NCBI RefSeq assembly: GCF_023715345.1 | Contig: NZ_JAMBNY010000008.1 | Location: 124,001 to 188,000, forward strand | Direction: 5' to 3' | DNA from: Paenibacillus camelliae | GTDB lineage: Bacteria; Bacillota; Bacilli; Paenibacillales; Paenibacillaceae | Length of the DNA: 64,000 nucleotides | Shown: in pieces, positions 16,701 through 25,683 of the stretch | How the letters are laid out: each line of letters opens with the position of its first letter | Numbering within the stretch: the stretch's first letter is position 1 | Translations under genes and position numbers: made by a program | The notes under the pieces: model-generated | What the model was told of the DNA's origin: nothing | Seen by the model: the letters and a program-made list of their open reading frames with translations, nothing else | Databases searched by the model: none

Positions 16701-19417
16701 ATCAAACTACTGGACGACAGCAAGCAGACGAGCAGCAAGTTTCATTAAAATGGCTTGATTCAGCTTCAGCGACTGGTCTAATCACCGGTGTTACTTGGGG
16801 TGTTCCATGGCATCGTGGTCAGCTAGCTAGACATGAGCAGCTCGAGCTTCGTAATGAGCAAGGAGAATTACTGCATGTTCAATCCTGGCCTACCGCATAC
16901 TGGCCCGATGGCAGCGTCAAATGGACCGCACATGCAGCTGAGCTTGCCAATACAGGGAGAGAGCGCTATGTACTGAGCAAGGTGAATCAGCCTCCGTTAG
17001 TCATTAAACAACCGAAGCTGCAGCAACAGCTGGAATATCAACAATCAACACAGCCACATCAGGAGGTAGCAGCAATTCAGGGCACACGTTCGAACGATCT
17101 CTTTGTCACCGATGAAGGTGATCTCATCAAAGTGAACGGTGATGCGGTCGTATGTCATATCCGCAAGAGTGGCAGCATCTTAATCGATTCCTTGTCACTA
17201 CGTGATCAGGAGGATGCGCCGATAGCCGAGCAAGGTAAGCTAAAGCTGATCCTATCTGATGCTCCGGGGAGACATGATGGAAAGCGTCAGTCATATGTGA
17301 GCGAGATCGAGCAGGTCTCAATAGAAAGTGATGGTCCGCTGCGTGCAGTGATTGCAATTAAGGGATGTCACAGACTGGAAGCATCCGTAGCTGAAAGGAC
17401 GGCTAATGGTACATATGAGCAGCTTATCCCTTTTACGGTTCGGCTTACATTCTATCGGCATCAAGCTACGATCGGATTAAAGCATACGCTGCTTTATGAC
17501 GGAGATCCGGCCTTGCATGCCATTGCAGGCATCGGAATCAGCTTTAATGTGCCGATGAAAGGGGCACTGGAGAATCGTCATATTCGGTTTGCTGGAGATA
17601 CGGGCTGGTTCAGCGAGGCAGCTAGAGGGTTAATGACGGCTAGGTTTCCTGCCTTTATGGAGCAAAAATATCGTGATCAGCTGAGGGGCAAGTTCGTAAG
17701 CTGGGATCCGGCGAACGAACGGGAGCAGCAGTATGCGTCACTGCTAGAGGATGCAGCAGTATGGAATGATTTCAAGCTTGTCCAGCTGAGCCCAGATAGC
17801 TACAGCATAAGTAAACGCACCTCTGAAGGCTGTGCATGGGTACGTTCGCTGTATGGAGGAAGAGCGCGTGGACTGCTATATGTCGGCTCAGAAGCTGGAG
17901 GAATGGCGCTTGCGATGAAGCATTTCTGGCAGCTATGTCCTAGTGGTATGGAGGTAAGTGGATTAGGCAGGGATCAAGCAGAAGCTACATTGTGGCTATG
18001 GAGTCCCGAGGCTGCTGCGATGGATTTACGGCATTATGATACGACAACGCATGTTCGCTCCTCCTATGAAGGAGCCGATGAGCTTCGAAGTACCCCGTAC
18101 GGCATTGGGCATACGACAGAATGTCAGCTTCATCTTGCAGCGACTACGCCTCAGCAAGAGGAGCTGGAACAGCTTGCTCGTGGCAGTGAATATACGCCAC
18201 TGCTCGTGTGTGAGGAGGAGCGCTATGTCGCAACGCGTGTATTCGGTCGATACAGCTTGCCGCAATACGATACGGAGCGTCATCGGCAGACAGAGGAAGC
18301 GCTGGAAAGCATATGACGCTTTTATCTTCAAGAAATTGAGCAGCGCCGTTGGTATGGCTTTTGGGATTATGGTGATGTAATGCATAGCTACGATCCTCTT
18401 CGCCACACTTGGAAATATGATATTGGTGGCTGTGCATGGCAGAACACAGAGCTTGTTCCGAACAAATGGCTCTGGTATTCCTTCCTGCGCACAGGCGAGC
18501 CGCAGCTGTTCTACATGGCAGAAGCGATGACACGACATACAAGTGAAACCGATCTGTATCATCTCGGACAATACCAAGGGCTTGGCTCGCGCCATAATGT
18601 GCTGCATTATGGCTGTGGCTGCAAGGAAGCGAGAATCGGGATGGCAACGCTGCATCGCTTCTATTATTATATGACTGCGGATGAACGGATTGGCGAGATT
18701 ATGGATGAAGTGAAGGATGCCGACTTTTCGACGGTTACGCTTGATCCGATGCGTGCATATTTTCCGAAGGATGAGCATGCAACTCATGCGAGAAGCGGGC
18801 CAGATTGGTCAGCGTTTTGTGCGAACTGGCTCGTACAATGGGAGCGCCATGAAAGTGAGCATTACTTGCATAAGATTAAGACAGGCATCGAGTCGCTAAA
18901 ACAGTCTCCGCATCGACTGCTTGATGGTCCGACCTTTGGCTATGATCCAGAGACTGGCAAGCTGAGCTATATGGGGCATGAAAACTATGACTACCATCTC
19001 ATGATCTGCATGGGTGGCACTCAGGTCTGGACTGAGCTGGCTGATTTGCTAGAGGATGAAACATGGCGCGAGATGCTCGCTGAGCTAGGTGAGTTTTATA
19101 ATTTGCCTCCAGCGGAAAAAAGCAAACGAACGAAAGAAGCGTTTGTCGGCAAACGCTGGGATATTCCAATGCTGTCCACACTTATTATGGCGTATGCCGC
19201 TGAATATTATAGAGATGATGCGCTGGGTAAGCAGTCGTGGGATTATTTGCTTACGATCACGAATCACTGGCAGCTGAGTCAGCTGCAGCCACAGCAGGTG
19301 GAGCGACTGTACTATCCTTATCCAGTGAGTGAGGTTCAAGGCTTATCAACGAATACGGCAAGCCAGTGGTCGTTGAATGTTATCATGTGCAAGGCATACA
19401 TCGGACACCTTTTGTAA
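16697..19417 (+). pseudogene. YetA/PcRGLX-like exo-rhamnogalacturonan lyase family protein, interrupted by an in-frame UGA
   Basis: The frame runs 906 codons from the ATG at 16697 (ATGA overlap with the GH105 gene) to the TAA at 19415-19417, with one stop: TGA at 18314-18316 after codon 539. The same frame reads straight on after the TGA as RFYLQEIEQRRWYGFWDYGD and into the conserved barrel. The N-terminal part (WPTAYWPDGSVKWTAHA) matches the RIFT-barrel domain of YetA/PcRGLX proteins. The middle is a beta sandwich, and the C-terminal part (WYSFLRTGEPQLFYMAEAMTRHT) is the alpha/alpha toroid. Without readthrough the products would be a 539-residue N-terminal piece and perhaps a 345-residue piece from the ATG at 18380, which lacks a clear ribosome site. 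Rest of the sequence shows no decay, so the lesion is recent, a sequence error, or a readthrough site. Confidence 0.85.
18314..18316 (+). other. In-frame UGA within the YetA-like gene
   Basis: The codon order is AGC ATA TGA CGC TTT. Upstream and downstream codons are both in the frame of the family protein, so this is a nonsense codon and not a frameshift. A single C-to-T change from CGA (Arg) would create it. Confidence 0.9.
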
Positions 19418-20308
19418 GGTAGTTCACTAAGCAGAGGCTTGATGACGATGTAACGCTTTGTAGCTTAGTCAACGGCGAATATGGCACGCTACCGAAACTT
19501 CCGATGCTCACGTACCAATAACGTACGCTGCGCTTCTCAGTTTCTAGTATCGTGCCATCTTCTTGGTCCTGAAGCCTCAGCTTATTGAACCTTTATTTGA
19601 ATTGGTAGTTCACTAAGCAGAGGCTTGATGACGATGTGTTTGCGCTGTAGCTTAGTCGACGGCGAATATTGACCGCTAGCGAAAAATCCGGTGCTCACGT
19701 ACCAATAACGTACGCTGCGCTCCTCTTTTTCTACTAGCGGTCAATCTTCTTGGTCCTGAAGCCCCAGCTTATTGAACCTTATTTAAATTGGTAATTCACG
19801 AAGCACAGGCTTGATGACAATGGTCTTCGAAGTATATTCATCGTCCTGAGGTCTCTGCTTGTTGAAGCTTTATTTGAATTGGTAATTCACGAAGCATAGG
19901 CTTGATGACAATGGTCTTCGAAGTATATTCATCGTCCTGAGGTCTCTGCTTGTTGAAGCTTTATTTGAATTGGTAGTACACTAAGCTGAGGCTTGATGAC
20001 AATGGTCTTCGAAGTATATTCATCGTCCTGAGGTCTCTGCTTGTTGAAGCTTTATTTGAATTGGTAGTTCACTAAGCTGAGGCTTGATGACAATGGTCTC
20101 CGAAGTATATTCATCGTCCTGAGGTCTCTGCTTGTTGAAGCTTTATTTGAATTGGTAGTTCATTAAGCTGAGGCTTGATGACGATGTAGCGCTCTGCAGC
20201 TTAGTCGGCGGCGAATAGAATATGGCACGCTACCGAAACTTTCTATGCTCACGTACCAATAACGTACGCTGCGCTTCTTAGTTTCTAGTAACGTGCCAAT
20301 CTTCTTGT
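19418..20308. repeat. Array of seven palindromic repeat units (three long, four short)
   Basis: The space between two converging genes is filled exactly by seven head-to-tail units: long 186-bp units at 19418-19603 and 19604-19789, four 91-bp units at 19790-19880, 19881-19971, 19972-20062 and 20063-20153, and a long unit cut at 155 bp at 20154-20308. Every unit starts GGTAGTTCAC (or a close variant) plus TAAGC..GAGGCTTGATGAC. Complete units end with GTCCTGA(A/G)G..CTGCTT or CAGCTTATTGAA, so the unit ends form an imperfect 24-bp inverted repeat. Long units carry an inner hairpin whose two arms change together between units. No gene is seen in it. Confidence 0.93.
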
Positions 20309-20743
20309 TTATCTGCTAATGAGCTTGTAAAACACTCCTATTATTAGTCTTGCGAATGGCGTAGTAAGTGGAAGTAATATAAAAGCATAAATTGTACCCC
20401 ATACTAATGTGCCCTCAATATTTATCGTTTCCATGCCGCCTCTAACAATCGTTTCACCGAAAATTGCACCAATTGTTCCACTATATAACGTTATAAGAAA
20501 GGCGCAAATAAGGCTAATAAGCCAAAGTTTTTTATTGGTTGCATTTCTATTGTGAAAGTATCCGCCTAATACTGTAAAAGTGATGACAAAAGGAATAACT
20601 ACTGAGAAATACAACCAACTTTCACCCCACATAGAGGTTACTCCACCAGCCCACATTTGTCCGATTAACATAAACAGCATTGCAGTAATAAATGAAAATA
20701 AAGCGCCGAAGATAAAGCCTTTTAACCGAGAAAGATTGATCAT
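20309..20743 (-). CDS. Four-helix membrane protein of unknown function
   Basis: A 144-residue protein with about four hydrophobic helices (residues about 9-30, 43-65, 72-93 and 112-135) separated by short loops, one with GYFHNRNATNKK. There is no recognisable family motif. A weak ribosome site (TAGGTGG) lies about 10 bases before the ATG on the minus strand. Its TAA stop directly touches the end of the repeat array, so the repeats have spread right up to the gene without entering it. Function unknown. Confidence 0.65.
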   Translation of the reverse strand: MINLSRLKGFIFGALFSFITAMLFMLIGQMWAGGVTSMWGESWLYFSVVIPFVITFTVLGGYFHNRNATNKKLWLISLICAFLITLYSGTIGAIFGETIVRGGMETINIEGTLVWGTIYAFILLPLTTPFARLIIGVFYKLISR

Positions 20744-21027
20744 AATCTATTCGCCACCTAATCGTTATGACTTGAAGATAAATTGATCCAGATTCAACAT
20801 TTATTTGCACTACTATTTTAACAGAGAAGATAACTACCGCGTTAATTAGAATTTCTATTAAAAATAGTAAACCTTAATGACGATGCTAGCTGAAGCGTGC
20901 CCTCCGTCAAATTGCCCGCTAGCTGGATATACTTTTATGCTAACTGTCGGTTTAGTGCAACAAATACAATATTCAAAACGTTTACATTGTATGTAATAAG
21001 TGGAACGAACAAGAAAGGAGATCGACA

Positions 21028-21279
21028 ATGAAACGGGCATTTAAGCTTATTGCAGTAATATTAGGACTGTATCTTATATATGAAGCTTACACAATTTATA
21101 CTTTTCCAGCTAGAAGTCCAGACGGCGGTTTGGGACTACGTAAGTTTTTTGATAACCTCTTCATTCCAGCGACAGATTTTCACTTACATACGTATGGAAT
21201 TTCTTTTTTCATAGCTGGCCTTTTAATCTCATTGGCCCCGTTTATTCGTATTAGACGAATAGCTAATTGGCTGCGATAG
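21028..21279 (+). CDS. Small two-helix membrane protein of unknown function
   Basis: An 83-residue protein. AAGAAAGGAG lies 7 bases before the ATG, which supports real translation. The N-terminal helix (about 4-24) and a second helix (about 57-75) enclose a polar segment with FPARSPDGG and LRKFFDNLF. The C-terminus is basic (RIRRIANWLR). No family recognised. A clear terminator follows at 21321-21363, so it is a single-gene unit. Confidence 0.65.
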   Translation: MKRAFKLIAVILGLYLIYEAYTIYTFPARSPDGGLGLRKFFDNLFIPATDFHLHTYGISFFIAGLLISLAPFIRIRRIANWLR

Positions 21280-21320
21280 CTCAATGAACCGCCAATAAAA
21301 TAGAATAGATGGATCATCTC

Positions 21321-21363
21321 AAAAGCATGAGCTCGGTATTCTTTACTGAGTTTATGCTTTTTT
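21321..21363 (+). terminator. Rho-independent terminator
   Basis: AAGCATGAGCTC pairs with GAGTTTATGCTT around a short loop, followed by six T. It ends the small membrane gene before the LytTR operon. Confidence 0.8.
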
Positions 21364-21548
21364 ACGTTACACATCGATGATGCAAGGCTGCATGACACAT
21401 CACGAAATGAACCTCTTACCATTAAAATTTAACCACTTACAGAAAAATTACGCTCCGTTAATTTTATCTATGCTACATTATTAGTAACTGATCAGTACTC
21501 TCCGCTATAGGAGATAAGGTAGTATTCATTACCGAGGAGGCTTCCACC

Positions 21549-22004
21549 TTGAAAATTCAACTAACGATTAACCATGCTTTAGAAGAAACAGAGGTCCATA
21601 TCCTCGCCAAGGAATATAACGAACAAATTGAAAAACTGATGAAGCAGCTACAAGCTTCACAAACGACGCAAGCGACAGTACTTGATGGCTACTTGCAGCA
21701 AGAGATTCATCTGCTCAAAATTACCGACATTTATTCCATCTATGCAGAGGAGTCACGCGTATTTTTGCAGACGGATGAGCAGGAATATGAATCGAAGCGC
21801 AAATTATATGAGCTGGAAGAGATGCTGTCGAAGGACTTCGTCAGAGTAAATAAATCAACTCTAGTAAATGTACATAAAATCTCATCTATTCAAATGGGTA
21901 AAATCGGAACAACGCAATTGCTGCTAGAAAACGATGTTGCTATTCATGTCAGTCGTAAATATTTGAAGGAATTAAAACTACACTTAGGTATTGGGAGGGA
22001 GTAG
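21549..22004 (+). CDS. LytTR-domain transcriptional regulator (single domain)
   Basis: A 151-residue protein starting at TTG 21549, with GAGGAGG 8 bases before it. There is no receiver domain; residues about 1-45 are helical and residues about 50-148 are a LytTR DNA-binding domain with the typical segment FVRVNKSTLVNVHKI and VHVSRKY-like ending (IHVSRKYLKEL). This form is known to pair with a DUF3021 membrane protein, which follows immediately and probably holds the regulator at the membrane or inhibits it. The next two genes encode an ABC exporter, likely the regulated output. Confidence 0.9.
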   Translation: MKIQLTINHALEETEVHILAKEYNEQIEKLMKQLQASQTTQATVLDGYLQQEIHLLKITDIYSIYAEESRVFLQTDEQEYESKRKLYELEEMLSKDFVRVNKSTLVNVHKISSIQMGKIGTTQLLLENDVAIHVSRKYLKELKLHLGIGRE

Positions 22005-22008
22005 AGCT

Positions 22009-22419
22009 ATGAAAAAAATTATTCAGCTGATCGTTACAAGTATACTCGTCTCACTTAGCTGCTCCTATATTCTAGTAACGGTTAGTGTTGTGTCTGACCC
22101 GGCGGCAATCATGACAGGTAAAGAATTATTAGAGCAGGTAGTGATTGCTGCAATACTTGGTGCAGTTATCGGACCGTTGTCCTTAATATTTGAATGGGAA
22201 CGGATACCGTTTATTGCTCAACTCGGTCTGCATTTAACAGCAGTGACGATAAGCGTTTTAACTGCAGGCTATTTCGGTGGCTGGTTTGTCCACTTCGGTA
22301 TTAAAAATGTGCTCATTTCAGAGGCCATTATTTATCTATTGATATGGTGTATGATGTTCATCCTGCAGAAAAAGGATATCGCTCAAATTAACGATGCTAT
22401 TAAAAAACGAAAGGAGTAG
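22009..22419 (+). CDS. DUF3021 family membrane protein, partner of the LytTR regulator
   Basis: A 136-residue four-helix membrane protein (about residues 5-27, 41-62, 73-95 and 101-122), starting at the ATG at 22009 with GGGAGGGAG 7 bases before. Its position directly after a LytTR gene, its length and the helix pattern fit DUF3021, a family almost always encoded next to a LytTR regulator. It is thought to control the regulator by direct contact; the signal is unknown. It lies four bases after the regulator gene and three bases before the ATPase gene's first possible start. Confidence 0.82.
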   Translation: MKKIIQLIVTSILVSLSCSYILVTVSVVSDPAAIMTGKELLEQVVIAAILGAVIGPLSLIFEWERIPFIAQLGLHLTAVTISVLTAGYFGGWFVHFGIKNVLISEAIIYLLIWCMMFILQKKDIAQINDAIKKRKE

Positions 22420-22424
22420 TTGTG

Positions 22425-23345
22425 ATGAAGACTGCTATACAGGTAGAGGGGCTTAGTAAGCGATACGGGCAGCACGAGGCAGTAAAAGGGATTTCATTTA
22501 CAGTGGAACAAGGGACGCTGTTTGCATTTCTTGGTGCAAACGGGGCAGGGAAATCTACGACCATTGAAATACTGTGTACCTTGCTTAAAAAAACAAGCGG
22601 TACAGTAAGCATTAACGGGTATACGCTCGATGCAAGCCGTGACAATGCTGAAATTCGCAAATCAATTGGTGTGGTGTTTCAGGAAAGCTTACTTGATGAA
22701 CGGTTGACGGTACGTGAAAACATATGGCATCGGGGTAAAATGTACGGCTTATCGAAGAAGGAGCTTATGGATAACTATCAATTTGTTTCCTCGTATTTAC
22801 ACTTGGGTGATATTGAGGACAAAAAATACGGTAAATGCTCTGGCGGACAAAAAAGACGCGCAGATATTGCTAGAGCATTGATTCATCGCCCGCAGATTTT
22901 ATTTTTAGATGAGCCGACGACGGGGCTTGATCCGCAAACACGACAGTTTGTATGGAAGACGATTAAGCAGCTGCAAGCGGAAACGAATATGACGGTGTTT
23001 CTAACGACGCATTATATGGAGGAAGCAGCGATGGCGCATCAAATTGTCATCCTAAGACAAGGTGAGATCGTTGCTAAAGGTACGCCAGATATGCTGAAAA
23101 CTGCCTATGCCTATGATCAGATGGAGCTTGTATTCCATAACGCGCAAGAAGGAGAACAGTGGCTTATGGAGCAAAATATATCTTACACCGAGAAGCAAGG
23201 GATATACACGATACGTGTAGAGTCGACGCTGGCTGCACTGTCGATATTAAAGCAAGTTGAACCGTTAATTGCATCCTTTGAAGTGATGAAAGGCACGATG
23301 GATGATGTATTTATTCATATTATGGAACAAGGCGGTGCAGCATAA
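22425..23345 (+). CDS. ABC exporter ATP-binding protein (DrrA-like)
   Basis: A 306-residue ATPase. Walker A GANGAGKST, Q-loop VVFQES, signature CSGGQKRRADIAR, Walker B ILFLDEPTTGLD and the switch His in LTTHYMEE are all present. A C-terminal extension of about 80 residues is typical of the DrrA/YadG branch that works with ABC-2 permeases. GTG at 22422 and ATG at 22425 are both possible; ATG has AAGGAG 8 bases upstream. It overlaps the permease gene by one base. Part of the LytTR-DUF3021 operon and likely for drug, lipid or peptide export. Confidence 0.93.
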   Translation: MKTAIQVEGLSKRYGQHEAVKGISFTVEQGTLFAFLGANGAGKSTTIEILCTLLKKTSGTVSINGYTLDASRDNAEIRKSIGVVFQESLLDERLTVRENIWHRGKMYGLSKKELMDNYQFVSSYLHLGDIEDKKYGKCSGGQKRRADIARALIHRPQILFLDEPTTGLDPQTRQFVWKTIKQLQAETNMTVFLTTHYMEEAAMAHQIVILRQGEIVAKGTPDMLKTAYAYDQMELVFHNAQEGEQWLMEQNISYTEKQGIYTIRVESTLAALSILKQVEPLIASFEVMKGTMDDVFIHIMEQGGAA

Positions 23346-24229
23346 TGGAAGCAATCGTTAGCTTAGTTGGACGTAATAGCAAAGTGTTCAGACGAGATAA
23401 AACTAGTGTGTTCTTCTCACTGTTGTCCGTCATTATTGTCATTGTGCTGTACGCACTCTTTCTGCAAAAGATGCAGGTTGATTCCATTAAGCAGGTAACC
23501 GAAGCAACACCGCAAATGATTACAATGGTAAACGAATGGCTTATAGCTGGACTATTGTCAATGATCGCTGTGACGACAACACTTGCTTCATTCGGTCTTG
23601 CGATTAAAGATATCGAAACAAAAGCGAGTGCAGACTTTTTAACGGCACCGGTTTCCCGAGCTGCTATTCAGATGGGGTATGTGCTTAATGCATTTATTAT
23701 CGGCAGCGTGTTCTCCTTTATAGCATTAATTGGCTGCGAAATATATATTGTAGCAACTGGTGGTGCATGGCTTAGCTTTACATCGTTACTTAAAGTGGTC
23801 GGCATATTGTTATTATCTGTGCTGCTTGCTAGCTTATTCAACGTCGTTATCGTTATGATGGTGCACACACTCAATGCATTCTCAACCTTAAGTACGATTG
23901 TTGGCACATTGCTCGGATTTTTATGCGGGGTATATGTTCCGATCGGGGCACTGCCAAGCTTTGCGCAAAATATCATTATGTACTTTCCGATTAGTCACAC
24001 GACGCTGCTGCTGCGTAATGCGTTTATGGAGAGCTCGCTTGCTGACGTTTTTGCAGGTGCTCCTGCTGAGGCTGAGGAGCAATATAAGCTCATGTATGGT
24101 GTCACCTACAAGCTACATGACAACGTATTAAGCCTTTCTACTAGCTATATTATTATTGCAGTAACAATTGCTGTGCTTGCTGTTCTATCCATTACTCTTT
24201 TTCATAGAAGGGAAAAGCGTTTAGGGTAA
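23345..24229 (+). CDS. ABC-2 type exporter permease
   Basis: A 294-residue membrane protein with about six helices. It has the ABC-2 layout: a cytoplasmic start (RNSKVFRRDKTSVFFSLLSV), a larger outside loop, a cluster of helices with GTLLGFLCGVYVPIGALPSF, and FPISHTTLLLRNAF near the end. The start overlaps the stop of its ATPase gene by one base, so the two are made together. A terminator follows at 24275-24307. The substrate cannot be predicted. Confidence 0.9.
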   Translation: MEAIVSLVGRNSKVFRRDKTSVFFSLLSVIIVIVLYALFLQKMQVDSIKQVTEATPQMITMVNEWLIAGLLSMIAVTTTLASFGLAIKDIETKASADFLTAPVSRAAIQMGYVLNAFIIGSVFSFIALIGCEIYIVATGGAWLSFTSLLKVVGILLLSVLLASLFNVVIVMMVHTLNAFSTLSTIVGTLLGFLCGVYVPIGALPSFAQNIIMYFPISHTTLLLRNAFMESSLADVFAGAPAEAEEQYKLMYGVTYKLHDNVLSLSTSYIIIAVTIAVLAVLSITLFHRREKRLG

Positions 24230-24274
24230 GAAAAGAACGAGCTAATTGTATAAGTGGAATGATAGCTTTATAAG

Positions 24275-24307
24275 GTCTATGTGCATAATCGCGCATAGGC
24301 TTTTTTT
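24275..24307 (+). terminator. Rho-independent terminator after the LytTR/ABC operon
   Basis: GTCTATGTGC pairs with GCGCATAGGC (10 bp with two G-T pairs) around a 6-base loop, followed by a run of T. Confidence 0.85.
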
Positions 24308-24347
24308 ATATAAAAATATTAAAAAAACTGTATATTTAATTTTACAG

Positions 24348-24364
24348 TTATGATATTATCGTAA
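24348..24364. promoter_or_regulatory. Candidate operator upstream of the Liv operon
   Basis: TTATGATATTATCGTAA is a 17-base near-perfect palindrome (7 of 8 positions in each arm) about 27 bases before the -35 box of the operon. It could bind the IclR protein encoded at the other end of the operon; no copy was found before that gene. Confidence 0.35.
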
Positions 24365-24390
24365 TGGATTTGACATTGTTAAAAAAGTAG

Positions 24391-24418
24391 TTGATTTTTT
24401 AATAGACTTACATATAAT
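24391..24418 (+). promoter_or_regulatory. Candidate SigA promoter of the Liv operon
   Basis: TTGATT (24391-24396) and TATAAT (24413-24418) are 16 bases apart, about 50 bases before the binding-protein start. A better -35 box, TTGACA at 24370, has no good -10 box at the right distance. Confidence 0.5.
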
Positions 24419-24469
24419 TAAAGTATACTAATCAGATAGGATTAATTAAAACATACAGGAGTGGAGCAA

Positions 24470-25603
24470 ATGAAACGTCAACTAAAACAGTTATCGATTG
24501 GACTTATTGCAATATTATTGATTGGGATTCTAGGCGCATGCTCGAATAACAGCGGCTCTTCAAATAGCGATACGATTCGTATTGGACTAGCAGCACCGAT
24601 CTCTGGAACTCAGGCTCAATATGGTACAGCATTCAAAAATGGTGCAGAGCTTGCAGCTGCACAAATTAATGAAGCTGGCGGTATTGATGGCAAGCAAGTT
24701 GAAATTGTTATCGAGGATGACAAAGGTGATTCTAACGAAGCGGTAAACGTTGCAAATAAATTTGTATCGGATAAAAGCATTCTAGGCGTAGTAGGTCACT
24801 TTAACAGCTCTGCAACACTAGCTACTGCACCGGTATACAACAAAAATAAAATTGTTCAAATCTCACCATCTTCTAGTGCTCCAGCTGTTACTAACGCTGG
24901 TGAATATACGTATCGCGTTATTACAACAGATGCGTTCCAAGCGGATTATTTGGCAACATGGTCTCAGGAGCTTGGCTATAAAAAGGTAGCACTTATCTAT
25001 GAGCAATCTGATTTTGGTATTGGCTTACTAGATGTGTATAAACAATCTGCACCAGGCAACAACATTGAAGTTACAGCAACTGAGGCATACAACCCAGGTG
25101 AGAAAGACTTCAGCACTGTATTAACAAAGATTAAAACAACTGAACCAGATGCGATTTTCATCGGTGGTTTCTATAACGAAGCAGCATTGATTGCACAACA
25201 AGCACAGAAGCTTGGTATGGACGTTGAATTTATCGGTGTAGACAGCCTATACTCTGAAGCATTGCTTGAGCTTGGTCAACAGTCTGTAGAAGACTTTAAG
25301 ATTATCGGTTTCTTCTATCCAGGCGGCAGCAATGAAAAAGCTACTGAGTTTGCTGAGCAATACCAAACAAAATACAACAGCAAGCCTGATACGTATGCAG
25401 CATACTCTTACGTTGCAACGTCTCTAATTATCGATGCAATCAAAGAAAATGGCACAGACCGTGAAGGCATTAAAACCTTCCTTGACCAAGTGAAGGATTA
25501 CGAAGGTGCTACGGGTGTACTAAGTTTTGACGAGAATGGGGATGTTATTACCGTTCCAACGAAACTGAAAGTTGCAAACGGAGAGTTTGTCAATTTCGAA
25601 TAA
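24470..25603 (+). CDS. LivK-type substrate-binding lipoprotein
   Basis: A 377-residue periplasmic-binding-protein-like lipoprotein of the branched-chain amino acid/urea type (peripla_BP_6). The ATG at 24470 has AGGAG 8 bases before. A signal peptide with lipobox LGAC near residue 24 is followed by the family opening IRIGLAAPISGTQAQYGTAFKNG. Later family landmarks are VVGHFNSSATLATAPVYN and the C-terminal DQVKDYEGATGVLSFDENGDV. It is first in an operon with two permeases, two ATPases and two hydrolases. Because of those hydrolases the ligand may be a thiazoline or ureido compound and not Leu/Ile/Val. Confidence 0.92.
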   Translation: MKRQLKQLSIGLIAILLIGILGACSNNSGSSNSDTIRIGLAAPISGTQAQYGTAFKNGAELAAAQINEAGGIDGKQVEIVIEDDKGDSNEAVNVANKFVSDKSILGVVGHFNSSATLATAPVYNKNKIVQISPSSSAPAVTNAGEYTYRVITTDAFQADYLATWSQELGYKKVALIYEQSDFGIGLLDVYKQSAPGNNIEVTATEAYNPGEKDFSTVLTKIKTTEPDAIFIGGFYNEAALIAQQAQKLGMDVEFIGVDSLYSEALLELGQQSVEDFKIIGFFYPGGSNEKATEFAEQYQTKYNSKPDTYAAYSYVATSLIIDAIKENGTDREGIKTFLDQVKDYEGATGVLSFDENGDVITVPTKLKVANGEFVNFE

Positions 25604-25683
25604 CTTGAGATCGAAATATAACATTAAGCGGGATGAATATACTCATCCTGCTTCTTGCTTATTGATTTTGGAAAGGAGTTACT

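Noticed and set aside
18314-18316. Selenocysteine codon
   Set aside because: No Sec-type redox motif or family Cys is known at this place and no SECIS-like hairpin is obvious just after the UGA.
18301-18380. Frameshift in the YetA-like gene
   Set aside because: The two halves are in the same frame (both codon starts are 2 mod 3), and the bases between read through; only a nonsense codon is needed.
18026-18787. 253-codon open frame on the minus strand
   Set aside because: It lies fully inside the conserved YetA-like gene, has no ribosome site and its protein is Cys/His/Met/Ile-rich without any family pattern; it is a codon-use shadow.
19418-20308. CRISPR array
   Set aside because: Units are 91-186 bp, directly abutting, nearly identical throughout and have no unique spacers; no cas genes are near.
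20858-21027. Another copy of the array element (TTAATGACGATG, GCTAGCTG twice)
   Set aside because: Only a short word matches the unit start; the rest does not align, so it is not called a copy.
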